64,000 nt of DNA, from positions 248,001 through 312,000 of the forward strand of contig NZ_AP027274.1 in assembly GCF_030295705.1 (NCBI RefSeq), in the 5' to 3' direction. Made by a program: the position numbers and the translations under genes. The notes under the pieces are model-generated. The model worked only from the letters and a program-made list of their open reading frames with translations. It made no database searches and was not told the origin of the DNA. How positions within the stretch are numbered: position 1 is the first letter of the stretch; each line of letters starts with the position of its first letter. Below, in pieces: positions 36,065-44,291 of the stretch. This DNA comes from Polynucleobacter sp. TUM22923 (GTDB lineage: Bacteria > Pseudomonadota > Gammaproteobacteria > Burkholderiales > Burkholderiaceae).

Positions 36065-36250
36065 CTAGTTTGAGAAGACTTCATCAGCAGAGAGGTTGCG
36101 CGCCTCATCTACTAGCATCACTGGTATGTCATCCCGAATAGGATAAGCGAGACGATCTGCCTTACAAATAAGCTCAAGATTTTTTGCTTCGTAATGCAAA
36201 GCACTTTTGCACAAGGGGCATACCAAAATATCAAGAAGACGTTTGTCCAT
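36065..36250 (-). CDS. Trm112 family protein (YcaR-like)
   Basis: A 61-residue zinc-ribbon-like protein with [14 protein letters not shown] (Cys pair) and [11 protein letters not shown], the standard Trm112/YcaR form. Bacterial members nearly always sit between lpxK and kdsB, as here. The two other cysteines of the ribbon are replaced, apart from one Cys in [11 protein letters not shown]. Role in bacteria is unclear. Confidence 0.92.
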   Translation of the reverse strand: MDKRLLDILVCPLCKSALHYEAKNLELICKADRLAYPIRDDIPVMLVDEARNLSADEVFSN

Positions 36251-36274
36251 GGAATTGCGCTTTGCTTTGTAATG

Positions 36275-36332
36275 AGGTTAGAGGTAAGAGTAAAGGTAAA
36301 AGTAAAAGTAAGAGTAGAGCTAAAGTTAGTAA
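36275..36332. repeat. Tandem repeat of 6 bp (AAAGTA-type), about 9 copies
   Basis: On the plus strand the stretch reads as successive 6-bp units (GAGGTA, AGAGTA, AAGGTA, AAAGTA twice, AGAGTA, GAGCTA, AAGTTA). It fills the gap directly after the lpxK stop and before the Trm112 gene on the coding (minus) strand. Confidence 0.9.
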
Positions 36333-36346
36333 TAAAAAAGATTTAA

Positions 36347-37420
36347 TTACAACGTATATCGATTGGGATCGGGTCTTAATAAAATAGATTGCAACCATTC
36401 AGCCATGTCATCTGTGATGCTTAAGTGCATGGGTACTACCCAAATACGGTCATCCTGAATCTGTTGGCATTTTACGGCATCCTTTTCGGTAATAAGGATG
36501 CATTGAGCATGGATTGAGGAAAAGAATTCTGCTGTCAGTGGAGCATGATCACCCAGAGCTATCCCTTTAGCGGCGATACCTTGCTTGAGTAAATCGTCAA
36601 AGAATCGCTGCGGGTTACCAATTGCGGCGACTGCGGTAATGGCATTTGGTAAGAGGGCATCCGCAATGGCCTGTAAAGATTGTGTGGTGTGGCGATCCTG
36701 GAGTTGGTAAGGTGTTCCTAGTTCGCTGAGGAGGGTGAAGGCCCGTCGACCCAAAAAATATTCGTCCACTAGGGCGGAGTTTGAAGCGCTGCCAGTAATG
36801 AGAGTGGCATCGCGCTCTCGTGATGCGGGCTCACGCAATGGGCCTGCTGGTAATAAGAAACCATTGCCTTCGCCGCGTTGATCTCGGACCACGAATTCAA
36901 TATCACGTCCCCCTTCGCGAGCTGGCCAGCGAACGAGATCACTGTGCTGCAATCCATCGTCACTAATGATGACGTTAATTGATGGGTCTTGTTTGAGCAT
37001 TGCCGCAATACTCTGAATGCGTTTTGGAAAGACCCAAATCGGAAACTGGTTAGCTGTGCGTTTAGCGATGAGGACAGGCTCATCACCCACTAGTGCTGGA
37101 TCAGAATCACTCACGACTTGCAATGGTTTGTGTTGGTCAGCAGCGCCATAGCCGCGACTAATAATCCCGGGCTTCCAGCCTAGCTGGGCTAACCGTTCAG
37201 CCAGCGCAATGACTATCGGTGTTTTGCCAGTTCCCCCCACCCGAATATTGCCCACAATAATGACGGGAACGGGCTGTGGCTTTATTTTCAGTAGACCTAA
37301 ATCAGTAACAAGTTTACGGGTACGAATGACTAAACCATACACATACGATAAAGGCCAAAGTAATAGGCTGGTTGGCCCGCGGCGCTCCCAAAACTGAGGG
37401 GCTTTACGTAGGAAGCGCAT
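36347..37420 (-). CDS. lpxK: Tetraacyldisaccharide 4'-kinase
   Basis: Membrane-associated P-loop kinase of lipid A synthesis, forming lipid IVA. The Walker A motif is VGNIRVGGTGKTP (about 56-68), followed by ISRGYGA, VISDDGLQH and, at the C terminus, ITEKDAVKC. One N-terminal helix precedes the P-loop. The 357 residues are within the family range. It lies downstream of exbD with a 14-base gap. Confidence 0.96.
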   Translation of the reverse strand: MRFLRKAPQFWERRGPTSLLLWPLSYVYGLVIRTRKLVTDLGLLKIKPQPVPVIIVGNIRVGGTGKTPIVIALAERLAQLGWKPGIISRGYGAADQHKPLQVVSDSDPALVGDEPVLIAKRTANQFPIWVFPKRIQSIAAMLKQDPSINVIISDDGLQHSDLVRWPAREGGRDIEFVVRDQRGEGNGFLLPAGPLREPASRERDATLITGSASNSALVDEYFLGRRAFTLLSELGTPYQLQDRHTTQSLQAIADALLPNAITAVAAIGNPQRFFDDLLKQGIAAKGIALGDHAPLTAEFFSSIHAQCILITEKDAVKCQQIQDDRIWVVPMHLSITDDMAEWLQSILLRPDPNRYTL

Positions 37421-37434
37421 GCGTATCTGCCCTA

Positions 37435-37887
37435 TTACTTTTTCGTCTGACTGCTAAAGACGATATTCGATAGACCGGCATCACGCGCTGCCTCTAAGGC
37501 GATCATGACTGCTTGATGAGGCGCTCTTGCGTCGGCATCGATATTGATTTGCAAATGAGTATTGGATTGTTTTGGGTTCAATGCCATTAAGGTTGCAGGC
37601 ATTTGAAGTCGATCTACTACTTTGCCATTAATCGCAAAGCGCCCATCTCGACTCACCGCAATATGCACTTGATTGATCTCTGTTTGGCTTTGAGCACCAT
37701 TTGCCGTGGGCAGAGTGATCGCGAGCTCTTGAAAGCGCGTAAAGGTCGTGGAGATCATTAAGAAAATCAACACTACTAACAGTACATCAATAAAAGGAAT
37801 GAGATTAATTTCTGGCTCTACTGGGGTAGAAGTCTTTCCCAGCGAAAATCGTCTATTGGCACTCAGGCTTTGATTTAACCAGCGCAT
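37435..37887 (-). CDS. exbD: ExbD/TolR-family biopolymer transport protein
   Basis: A proton-motive-force transducer subunit of 150 residues from the ATG at 37887, which overlaps the exbB stop by one base; a longer open frame up to 37947 is unlikely. EINLIPFIDVLLVVLIFLMI shows the single helix with the conserved Asp. Association with lpxK rather than with tonB or the tol genes is usual in betaproteobacteria; the partner receptor is not in the window. Confidence 0.92.
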   Translation of the reverse strand: MRWLNQSLSANRRFSLGKTSTPVEPEINLIPFIDVLLVVLIFLMISTTFTRFQELAITLPTANGAQSQTEINQVHIAVSRDGRFAINGKVVDRLQMPATLMALNPKQSNTHLQINIDADARAPHQAVMIALEAARDAGLSNIVFSSQTKK

Positions 37888-38534
37888 TATTTTTCCGCAG
37901 TGTGTGGGTAGAGTTTTTTGAAGAGTTGGCGGGTAAATTCTTCGCATTCATGCTGACGCTGGTTGGCCATAGCTCGTAAACCACGCCAGGCAGCCAATGC
38001 AGGAATAGCAATCATGAGACCAAAGGCGGTGTTGTACAGCGCTATTGAAATACCATGAGCCAACTGCTGAGGATTGCCCGCACCGCCACTAATGGCGCCC
38101 TGACTACCTTGGCTACCAAAGATCTCAATCATGCCCACGACAGTACCAAACAAGCCTAATAAGGGGGCAACAGTGGCAATGGTGGCAAGGGCGCTGAGAT
38201 AGCGCTCTAACTTGAGCCAGACGTTCTGCGCACTAGCCTGAATCTCTTCTAAGGCGACTTGGGCATCACTACCCAGCATCTTTTCATGTAAAACACAGCT
38301 TAGTAGGGGGCTGGCGGGGGAGAGTTGGCTTAGCGCCAAAACTTCTGTTTCTGAGACTGATTTTGCTGCCATCACCTGACTTGCCAGCCCAAAAGCAGTT
38401 TCTAGGCTATTTTTGGGGAAAATGTGGACTTGGCGCAAATACCAAGCCCGCTCGAGGACGATCGCAAGACCGATAATGGAGATGATGAGAAGGGGCCAAA
38501 TAGGCCATCCAGCTGATAGTAAGATTGTGTACAT
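37887..38534 (-). CDS. exbB: ExbB/MotA/TolQ-family proton channel protein
   Basis: A 215-residue protein with three helices (about 6-26, 112-135 and 160-180). ATIATVAPLLGLFGTVVGMI and ISIALYNTAFGLMIAIPALA are the family landmarks. A Gly-rich loop (GSQGSQGAISGGAGN) follows the second helix. It is the first gene of a minus-strand operon continuing to adk. Confidence 0.93.
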   Translation of the reverse strand: MYTILLSAGWPIWPLLIISIIGLAIVLERAWYLRQVHIFPKNSLETAFGLASQVMAAKSVSETEVLALSQLSPASPLLSCVLHEKMLGSDAQVALEEIQASAQNVWLKLERYLSALATIATVAPLLGLFGTVVGMIEIFGSQGSQGAISGGAGNPQQLAHGISIALYNTAFGLMIAIPALAAWRGLRAMANQRQHECEEFTRQLFKKLYPHTAEK

Positions 38535-38847
38535 AAGTTAAGTACTTTAGCTGAATTCAAAACCCACTTTCTGAAAGCCAGCCTGTGGATAAGTCTGTGC
38601 AAAACTTTTTGGGTGTCGGTTTATAAGGACGTGATTCATTGTGGGGTTTACGCTGATCGGGGCCTTTAGGTGGGGTTTGATGGTAAAAAAAGTGTGTGTT
38701 AATCAATGACTTAAGACTTATCTGTAGTATGTATAAGACGTTTTGGGTAAGTAATTACTTACTTGTTTGCATTTAAGCTTGGGCCTGTAAGCCTCTGTGG
38801 ATATGTATTGGCTGGCAAGCCATATAGTTATAAAGAAAAAGAAAAAT
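38535..38847. other. Intergenic region between exbB and xseA
   Basis: A 313-base divergent promoter region without a gene. It contains a perfect 16-base palindrome (38747-38762, GTAAGTAATTACTTAC), a perfect DnaA-box-like TGTGGATAA at 38584-38592 and a near match TGTGGATAT at 38796-38804. No other structure was seen. The palindrome is a candidate operator; two isolated DnaA-like sites are not enough to suggest an origin. Confidence 0.6.
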
Positions 38848-40062
38848 ATGTCGGAATTATTAAGAGAAATCTTGAGTGTTGGCGATCTGAACCGTGCCAT
38901 TGCGAGCTCGCTTGAAGAGCGCTTTGATGCCGTCTGGGTTAGCGGGGAGATTTCGAATTTCAAGGCATATGACAGTGGGCACTGGTATTTTTCCCTAAAG
39001 GACGAAGAAGGTCAGATTCGTTGCGTGATGTTTCGTGGGCGTAACAGCCAAGTGGGCTTTATGCCCCAATCGGGTGATTTAGTAGAGGTTGGCGCTAGCC
39101 TGGGTATGTATGTTCCCAGGGGAGACATTCAGCTCACTATTCAAACCCTGCGACGCGCTGGTATGGGTGGTCTATATGAAGCCTTTTTAAAACTCAAGGC
39201 AAGATTAGCTAAAGAGGGTCTCTTTGATCAAGAGCGCAAGCGCGAGATCCCGACACACCCCAGATCTATTGGCATTATTACTTCACTCCAGGCCGCAGCT
39301 TTAAAGGATGTGTTGAGCACCTTAGCCAGAAGAGCGCCCCACACGCCAATTGTTATTTACCCTACCTTAGTGCAGGGTCCAGAGGCGCCTTCAGGGATTA
39401 TTGCAGCCCTAAAAGCGGCCGAAAAAGAAAACGCAGTCGATGTCATCTTATTGGTGCGTGGCGGTGGCAGCATTGAGGATCTGTGGGCGTTTAATGATGA
39501 GCAATTAGCTTATGCCATTGCGCAGTCTCCTATTCCGATTGTGAGTGGGGTTGGGCACGAGACAGACACGACGATTGCCGACTTTGTGGCCGATCTAAGA
39601 GCCCCAACGCCAACGGGCGCAGCAGAATTAGCAGCGCCACGTCGAGATCAAATGCTGCAAGAACTGGATTCAATCAAGCAGGCGCTTGTACAAAGAATTC
39701 ATCAGCGCGTTGAGAGAGAGGCGCAAACTTTAGATCAGTTTGCTTTGCGCTTAAGTCATGCGCTACCCAACCCCGAGCGGATGCGCGAACAAATACAGCA
39801 CTGGCAGCAGCGCCTCAATCAGGCTTGGTTAGTCAGAGTAGATTCTTGGCAAAGAAATCAGTCTCACTATGCGCGCCAATTGGAAATGCTCAACCCCCAG
39901 AGAACCCTAGAGAGAGGTTATGCCGTGGTACTCAATGCCAAGGAGGGCTTACAGGCTGTACGTAACCCGGATGAGCTAGACATCCATTCCGAGTTTCAGA
40001 TTCGTTTAGCCGATGGAGTGGCTAATGTGAAATTTGCAGCACTGGAATCGCGTAAGCTTTAA
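38848..40062 (+). CDS. xseA: Exodeoxyribonuclease VII large subunit
   Basis: Single-strand DNA nuclease large subunit, 404 residues from ATG 38848; the open frame extends upstream to 38797 without a family match. The N-terminal OB fold has WVSGEISNFKAYDSGHWYFS and FRGRN. The catalytic domain has GIITSLQAAALKDVL, VRGGGSIEDLWAFNDE, PIVSGVGHETDTTIADFVAD and RAPTPTGAAE. The C-terminal LERGYAVV is typical. xseB is not adjacent. Confidence 0.95.
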   Translation: MSELLREILSVGDLNRAIASSLEERFDAVWVSGEISNFKAYDSGHWYFSLKDEEGQIRCVMFRGRNSQVGFMPQSGDLVEVGASLGMYVPRGDIQLTIQTLRRAGMGGLYEAFLKLKARLAKEGLFDQERKREIPTHPRSIGIITSLQAAALKDVLSTLARRAPHTPIVIYPTLVQGPEAPSGIIAALKAAEKENAVDVILLVRGGGSIEDLWAFNDEQLAYAIAQSPIPIVSGVGHETDTTIADFVADLRAPTPTGAAELAAPRRDQMLQELDSIKQALVQRIHQRVEREAQTLDQFALRLSHALPNPERMREQIQHWQQRLNQAWLVRVDSWQRNQSHYARQLEMLNPQRTLERGYAVVLNAKEGLQAVRNPDELDIHSEFQIRLADGVANVKFAALESRKL

Positions 40063-40101
40063 TTTTTTGATTGGCTGAGCCGTAATTAGCCGTAATTAGC
40101 T

Positions 40102-40130
40102 ATATACGGCTCATATTTTGAGCCGTATAT
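40102..40130. promoter_or_regulatory. 12-bp perfect palindrome upstream of the Fic gene
   Basis: ATATACGGCTCA (40102-40113), a 5-base spacer and its exact complement TGAGCCGTATAT (40119-40130) end six bases before the first ATG of the Fic gene. Upstream, the half GCCGTAATTA occurs twice in direct orientation (40079-40099). Position suggests an autoregulatory operator. A transcribed hairpin after xseA is the alternative, but no T-run follows. Confidence 0.7.
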
Positions 40131-40136
40131 GATAAA

Positions 40137-41336
40137 ATGCAGCTCATGGACCTTACAAACACCTCAAATCAGCAATTTATTTGGCAGCAAGCGGCATGGC
40201 CAAATTTTGTGGTGAATGCCAACAAAGTGACTGAGTCTTTGATGATGGCAAGACAGAGTCAAGGCAAGTTACTGGGTATGGCAAATGCTATTGGAGTGTC
40301 TGTCGTTGAAGATATTACGCACAATCGGTATGTTCAAGAGGTCATAGCGACCTGTGCAATAGAGGGTGAAACCTTAAATCCAAAATCAGTACGTTCCTCA
40401 GTTCTGCGCAAATTAGGCATTAAAAATTTAGACGCAATAGATGCTGATAGTCACGCCCCAAGTAAATCAACGGATGGCCTTGTCAATATTGTTGAGGACG
40501 CAATACAAAACTGTAGCCAAGATTTAAGTGAGCAGCGTTTACAAAATTGGCACTTAGAGTTGTTCCCGCACGGTGGCGGTATTAGGGGCATCACTATAGG
40601 GGCTTATCGCCACCATGCAGATCCGATGCAAATTGTTAGCGGTAAATTGGGTCAAGAAGTCATTCATTACATCGCACCGAAATCTGCGGCGGTTCCAGCA
40701 GAGATGCAGCGATATTTGGCTTGGTTAAACCAGAGAAGATCAGTTGCAGGACTGGGACTTCAGTTGGACGACTCAATCACGCGCGCTGCTATTGCTCATC
40801 TCTGGTTTGAGTGCATTCATCCATTTGAAGATGGCAATGGCAGACTCGGTAGAGTCATTATTGAAAAAGTGATTGCACAAGATGAGCGCCTATCTATTCG
40901 GTTGTTTAGCCTTTCAGAGCAAATTCTAAAATATCGTAGTGAATATTACGACGCACTCTATCAGGCTCAGCACGGAGACTTAGATGTATCTGCATGGGTG
41001 CAGTGGTTTGCAAAAATCTATTCGATGGCATGTGAAAAATCCTGCACACTAATGCAAGAGGCTATTCAAAAATCACAGTATTGGAATACCTACTCTGAGT
41101 TCAATCTCAATGCTCGGCAGAAGAAGATTATTAACCGCCTGTTAAATGACGGCGACGCCGGCTTTCTGGGTGGATTGAATGTAGAAAAATACATCAAGAT
41201 AACGAGCACATCAAAAGCTACGGGAACAAGAGATTTAGCCGAGTTGGTGCAAGCAAATATGCTTTTTACTATTGGGCAAGGCAAAGCACTGCGTTACTTC
41301 GTCAATGTCATTGGGTGGGGGCACGGGGTCAGATAG
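40137..41336 (+). CDS. Fic family protein with N-terminal DUF4172 domain
   Basis: Probable AMP-transferring Fic protein, 399 residues. The N-terminal IWQQAAWPNFVVNANKV is the DUF4172 start. The inhibitory-helix motif TCAIEGETLNP (about 64-74, S/T-x3-E-G) precedes the catalytic motif HPFEDGNGRLGRVI (about 228-241), which is intact with His, Asp, Gly-Asn-Gly-Arg and the second Arg. The C terminus resembles a winged helix. The in-frame inhibitory motif argues for a self-regulated enzyme rather than an unchecked toxin. ATG 40137 or 40146. Confidence 0.9.
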   Translation: MQLMDLTNTSNQQFIWQQAAWPNFVVNANKVTESLMMARQSQGKLLGMANAIGVSVVEDITHNRYVQEVIATCAIEGETLNPKSVRSSVLRKLGIKNLDAIDADSHAPSKSTDGLVNIVEDAIQNCSQDLSEQRLQNWHLELFPHGGGIRGITIGAYRHHADPMQIVSGKLGQEVIHYIAPKSAAVPAEMQRYLAWLNQRRSVAGLGLQLDDSITRAAIAHLWFECIHPFEDGNGRLGRVIIEKVIAQDERLSIRLFSLSEQILKYRSEYYDALYQAQHGDLDVSAWVQWFAKIYSMACEKSCTLMQEAIQKSQYWNTYSEFNLNARQKKIINRLLNDGDAGFLGGLNVEKYIKITSTSKATGTRDLAELVQANMLFTIGQGKALRYFVNVIGWGHGVR

Positions 41337-41350
41337 GCTCTGGCCGTAGC

Positions 41351-42445
41351 TTAGAAAATATTAGGCTCTATTGCTAGCTGTACACCATATTGTTGGTGTA
41401 CTTTTAATTGAATGGACTTTGCAAAATTCAATATATCTTCGGCACTCGCACCGCCATGGTTCACCAGCACAAGCGCTTGGTTTTCATAGACGCCTACAGC
41501 ACCTACTCGCTGGCCCTTAAAACCACATTGATCAATTAACCATCCGGCTGCCAGCTTACGCATTCCGGCCTTATCTGGGTATGACACTAGGTTTGGGTAT
41601 TGGCTAATGAGTGAGGCGTGCTGATCTTCAGTCACCAGCGGGTTTTGGAAAAAACTGCCTGCATTACCAATTACCTTGGGGTCGGGAAGTTTTTTGCAGC
41701 GAATACGACAAACAGCATCAAATATTTGCTGTGCTGTCGGTAATGAATTCGGATCTGAAAACTGCTGAGCTAATTCTGCGTAATGCGTACGCGCTTGCCA
41801 ATGCTCAGGAATTTTAAAAATGACCCGAGTCAGGATGAACCGATCAGGGTGTTGTTTAAACAGGCTATCGCGATAGCCAAATTGGCATGCTGTTTGTGAG
41901 AGCGTAACAAAGACATGATCGATAGTATCGAATGCGTCGATGCTGTCGATGTATTGACCTACCTCAACGCCATAAGCCCCAATATTCTGAATCGGCGCTG
42001 CACCCACCGTCCCCGGAATAAGCGCGAGATTTTCAAGGCCTGGCAAATTGTGTTTCAGGGTCCAGGCTACTAGTGCATGCCAATTGACCCCAGCGCCTAC
42101 AGCTAGGAGTGTATGTTTTCCATTGTTGCTGCTGTCACTATCACTATCACTATCACTATCACCATCGCCATCGCCATCAACTACAACAATCTCCTGGCCC
42201 AAAATATTCATCAACAGCGTAGCACCGGGAAGTTGGGCTGGAAGTAGGGCATTGCTTCCTCCGCCCAAAACACGCCAAGCCATTTTTTTCTCTGTAAGGG
42301 TCTTCAGTAGTGCTGGTAGTTGCTCGGCTGAGGTGATGTCGTAGGCAAACTCGGCGATGGCATCTAGGCCAAAGGTATTACGGTGCTTAAGCTCCATATC
42401 GGAGGTCAATTTTGCTGGAATGGGCGCACTTTTCGCGAAGTTCAT
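41351..42445 (-). CDS. murB: UDP-N-acetylenolpyruvoylglucosamine reductase
   Basis: FAD enzyme of peptidoglycan precursor synthesis. RNTFGLDAIAEFAYDI, RVLGGGSNALLP, LIPGTVGAAPIQNIGAYGVE, QFGYRDSLFK and GNAGSFFQNPLV mark a type I MurB. An unusual acidic low-complexity insert of alternating Asp with Gly or Ser lies at about residues 90-104, coded by seven 6-bp repeats (42135-42176). It sits in a surface loop between two FAD-domain strands. The 364 residues are therefore longer than usual. Confidence 0.95.
   Translation of the reverse strand: MNFAKSAPIPAKLTSDMELKHRNTFGLDAIAEFAYDITSAEQLPALLKTLTEKKMAWRVLGGGSNALLPAQLPGATLLMNILGQEIVVVDGDGDGDSDSDSDSDSSNNGKHTLLAVGAGVNWHALVAWTLKHNLPGLENLALIPGTVGAAPIQNIGAYGVEVGQYIDSIDAFDTIDHVFVTLSQTACQFGYRDSLFKQHPDRFILTRVIFKIPEHWQARTHYAELAQQFSDPNSLPTAQQIFDAVCRIRCKKLPDPKVIGNAGSFFQNPLVTEDQHASLISQYPNLVSYPDKAGMRKLAAGWLIDQCGFKGQRVGAVGVYENQALVLVNHGGASAEDILNFAKSIQLKVHQQYGVQLAIEPNIF
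42135..42176. repeat. Microsatellite, 7 x 6 bp, inside murB
   Basis: Four TCACTA units followed by TCACCA and two TCGCCA units. In the murB frame (minus strand) they encode alternating Asp-Ser and Asp-Gly. The unit is a multiple of three, so slippage changes protein length without a frameshift. Confidence 0.97.
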
Positions 42446-42551
42446 GCCACAATCTTATTCGTGTTCGGATTTAGGGTGCATATTTACCTAAAAACGGAAA
42501 AGCAATTAGCTGCAATGTGATTCATGACCAAAATTAATAAAGGAGTTTGAG

Positions 42552-43037
42552 ATGCCCTCATTTGATGTCGTATGCGAGCCAGAAATGGTGGAATTGAAGA
42601 ATGCTCTAGAGCAATCTAATAAAGAGATTTCGACCCGCTTTGACTTTAAGGGCTCTGACTCTCGCGTAGAGCTTAAAGAAGAGACCTTACTGGTCTACGC
42701 TGATGACGAATTTAAGCTGGGACAAGTGCGTGATGTCCTGTTTAGCAAAATGGCCAAACGCAACGTTGATATACGTTATCTGAAAGACGATAAAACAGAA
42801 ACCATTGGTAGTGATAAGCGCAAGCAGACGATGAAGATTCAAAAAGGAATCAATCAAGAGCTAGCTAAAAAAGTAGTGCGTATTTTGAAAGACAGCAAGA
42901 TTAAAGTTCAGGCAAGCATTCAGGGTGATGCGGTGCGGGTTACGGGCGCTAAGCGTGATGATCTTCAGGAAGCCATGGCCATGTTGCGCAAAGATGTTAC
43001 AGAGGCACCTTTGGGCTTTAACAACTTTAGAGACTAA
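42552..43037 (+). CDS. YajQ family nucleotide-binding protein
   Basis: A 161-residue protein with the start [20 protein letters not shown] and [20 protein letters not shown], which define the YajQ family. Members bind nucleotides, and some bind cyclic di-GMP; the role here is unknown. A good ribosome site (AAGGAG) precedes the ATG. The last codons and stop are duplicated in the following 12 bases (GAGACTAAG repeated). Confidence 0.93.
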   Translation: MPSFDVVCEPEMVELKNALEQSNKEISTRFDFKGSDSRVELKEETLLVYADDEFKLGQVRDVLFSKMAKRNVDIRYLKDDKTETIGSDKRKQTMKIQKGINQELAKKVVRILKDSKIKVQASIQGDAVRVTGAKRDDLQEAMAMLRKDVTEAPLGFNNFRD

Positions 43038-43085
43038 GTTAGAGACTAAGCTGCCGCCAAGGTTGCAGTCACAGATGAAGGGTCG

Positions 43086-43109
43086 CTAGAACCAAGGCCC
43101 TTGGTCTAG
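43086..43109. repeat. Inverted repeat after the YajQ-family gene
   Basis: CTAGAACCAAGG (43086-43097) faces CCTTGGTCTAG (43099-43109), with one bulged base. It lies between the YajQ-family gene and the tRNA 3' end. A T-run on the tRNA strand lies before, not after, the hairpin, so it does not look like a classical terminator for either gene. Confidence 0.6.
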
Positions 43110-43118
43110 CTAAAAAAA

Positions 43119-43208
43119 TGGCGGAAGCGGTGAGATTCGAACTCACGATAGAGTTACCCCTATGCCTGCTTAGTAGGCAGGTGCCATCGGCCACTCGGCC
43201 ACGCTTCC
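43119..43208 (-). tRNA. tRNA-Ser with anticodon ACT
   Basis: On the minus strand the 90 bases fold as a class II tRNA with encoded CCA. The acceptor GGAAGCG pairs with CGCTTCC and has a G discriminator. The D-arm is GCC/GGC, and the long variable arm and T-arm GTGAG-TTCGAAT-CTCAC are standard. The anticodon stem CCTGC/GCAGG closes a loop CTACTAA, so the anticodon is ACT (reads AGU). Bacterial serine tRNAs for AGU/AGC normally carry GCT. Every other feature (variable arm, discriminator G) is serine-like. The register is fixed by five perfect stem pairs. Confidence 0.9.
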
Positions 43209-43279
43209 GTGAGGGTTATTTTACAGGTACTTTTGAGCATATGGCCTTAAACAGACTAAGGCTGGGTTAGCATCCTTTC

Positions 43280-44197
43280 ATGAGCAATCAGAATATCCCG
43301 CCAACGAGCACTGAAGCCATCGAGCGTTTTTGCGATGCTTGCTGGTTAGAGGATGGCTTGGCGCAAAATAGCTTATCTGCCTATAAACGGGATCTGCAGC
43401 TACTAGCGCAGTGGCTTTACCAAGACTGCGGTCTTGATCTTTACGCTGTGACAGAAAAAGAGCTGACTGCTTATATTGCCCATAAAAGAGCGGACAAGGC
43501 TACTACGGCCAATCGCCGGTTGACCGTATTCAAGCGTTTTTATCGTCATGCGTTACGCATGAACTTGGTCAAAAGCGATCCTTGTATTGGTTTGCGGGCC
43601 GCTAAACAGGCCTTACGTTTTCCAAAAACGTTGAGTGAAGATCAAGTCACTGCTTTACTTAATGCACCCGATGTCAATACACCATTAGGTTTACGGGATC
43701 GCACCATGCTGGAGTTGATGTATGCCAGTGGCCTGCGCGTTTCAGAAATCGTGGCCTTAAAAACCGTTGCATTGGGTTTAAACGAGGGCGTGGTGAGGGT
43801 AGTGAACGGTAAGGGAGGTAAAGAGCGCTTAGTACCCTTTGGTGGCGAAGCAGGGCAGTGGCTTGCGCGGTACTTGGCTGAGGCTAGAGCGCTACTGCTG
43901 GCAGGCAAGACATCAGATGCCATGTTTATTGGACGCCATACCGGCACAGGCTTAACAAGGCAGGCCTTTTGGGCCTTGATTAAACGGTATGCCACGATTG
44001 CTGCCATACCCGTGATCTTATCTCCCCACACACTCCGCCATGCTTTTGCAACCCATTTACTCAATCATGGGGCTGATTTAAGGGTGGTGCAGCTGCTTTT
44101 AGGCCATGCAGATATTTCGACCACGCAGATTTATACCCATGTGGCTAGGGAGCGTCTCAAATCTATTCACCAGCAACATCATCCCCGCGGCTCCTAA
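43280..44197 (+). CDS. xerD: Tyrosine recombinase XerD
   Basis: Site-specific recombinase resolving chromosome dimers at dif with XerC. The catalytic residues are all present: Arg153 (SGLRVSE), Lys178 (NGKGGKER), His250 and Arg253 (HTLRH), His276 (LLGHADIS) and Tyr285 (TTQIYTHV). The N-terminal core-binding domain spans about 12-100. The 305 residues and the C-terminal HHPRG fit XerD better than XerC. Confidence 0.94.
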   Translation: MSNQNIPPTSTEAIERFCDACWLEDGLAQNSLSAYKRDLQLLAQWLYQDCGLDLYAVTEKELTAYIAHKRADKATTANRRLTVFKRFYRHALRMNLVKSDPCIGLRAAKQALRFPKTLSEDQVTALLNAPDVNTPLGLRDRTMLELMYASGLRVSEIVALKTVALGLNEGVVRVVNGKGGKERLVPFGGEAGQWLARYLAEARALLLAGKTSDAMFIGRHTGTGLTRQAFWALIKRYATIAAIPVILSPHTLRHAFATHLLNHGADLRVVQLLLGHADISTTQIYTHVARERLKSIHQQHHPRGS

Positions 44198-44291
44198 TCG
44201 CTCAGACTTGTCAGTTTTCCTAAGTTCCCCTTAGCTGCCCTCAGTTCCACCCAGTTACCCCGCAATTACGGATAAGTCATTAAAATGGCTT

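Noticed and set aside
38584..38804. Two DnaA-box-like sites as a replication origin.
   Set aside because: Only two sites, no clusters or adjacent dnaA/dnaN, so chance or local regulation is more likely.
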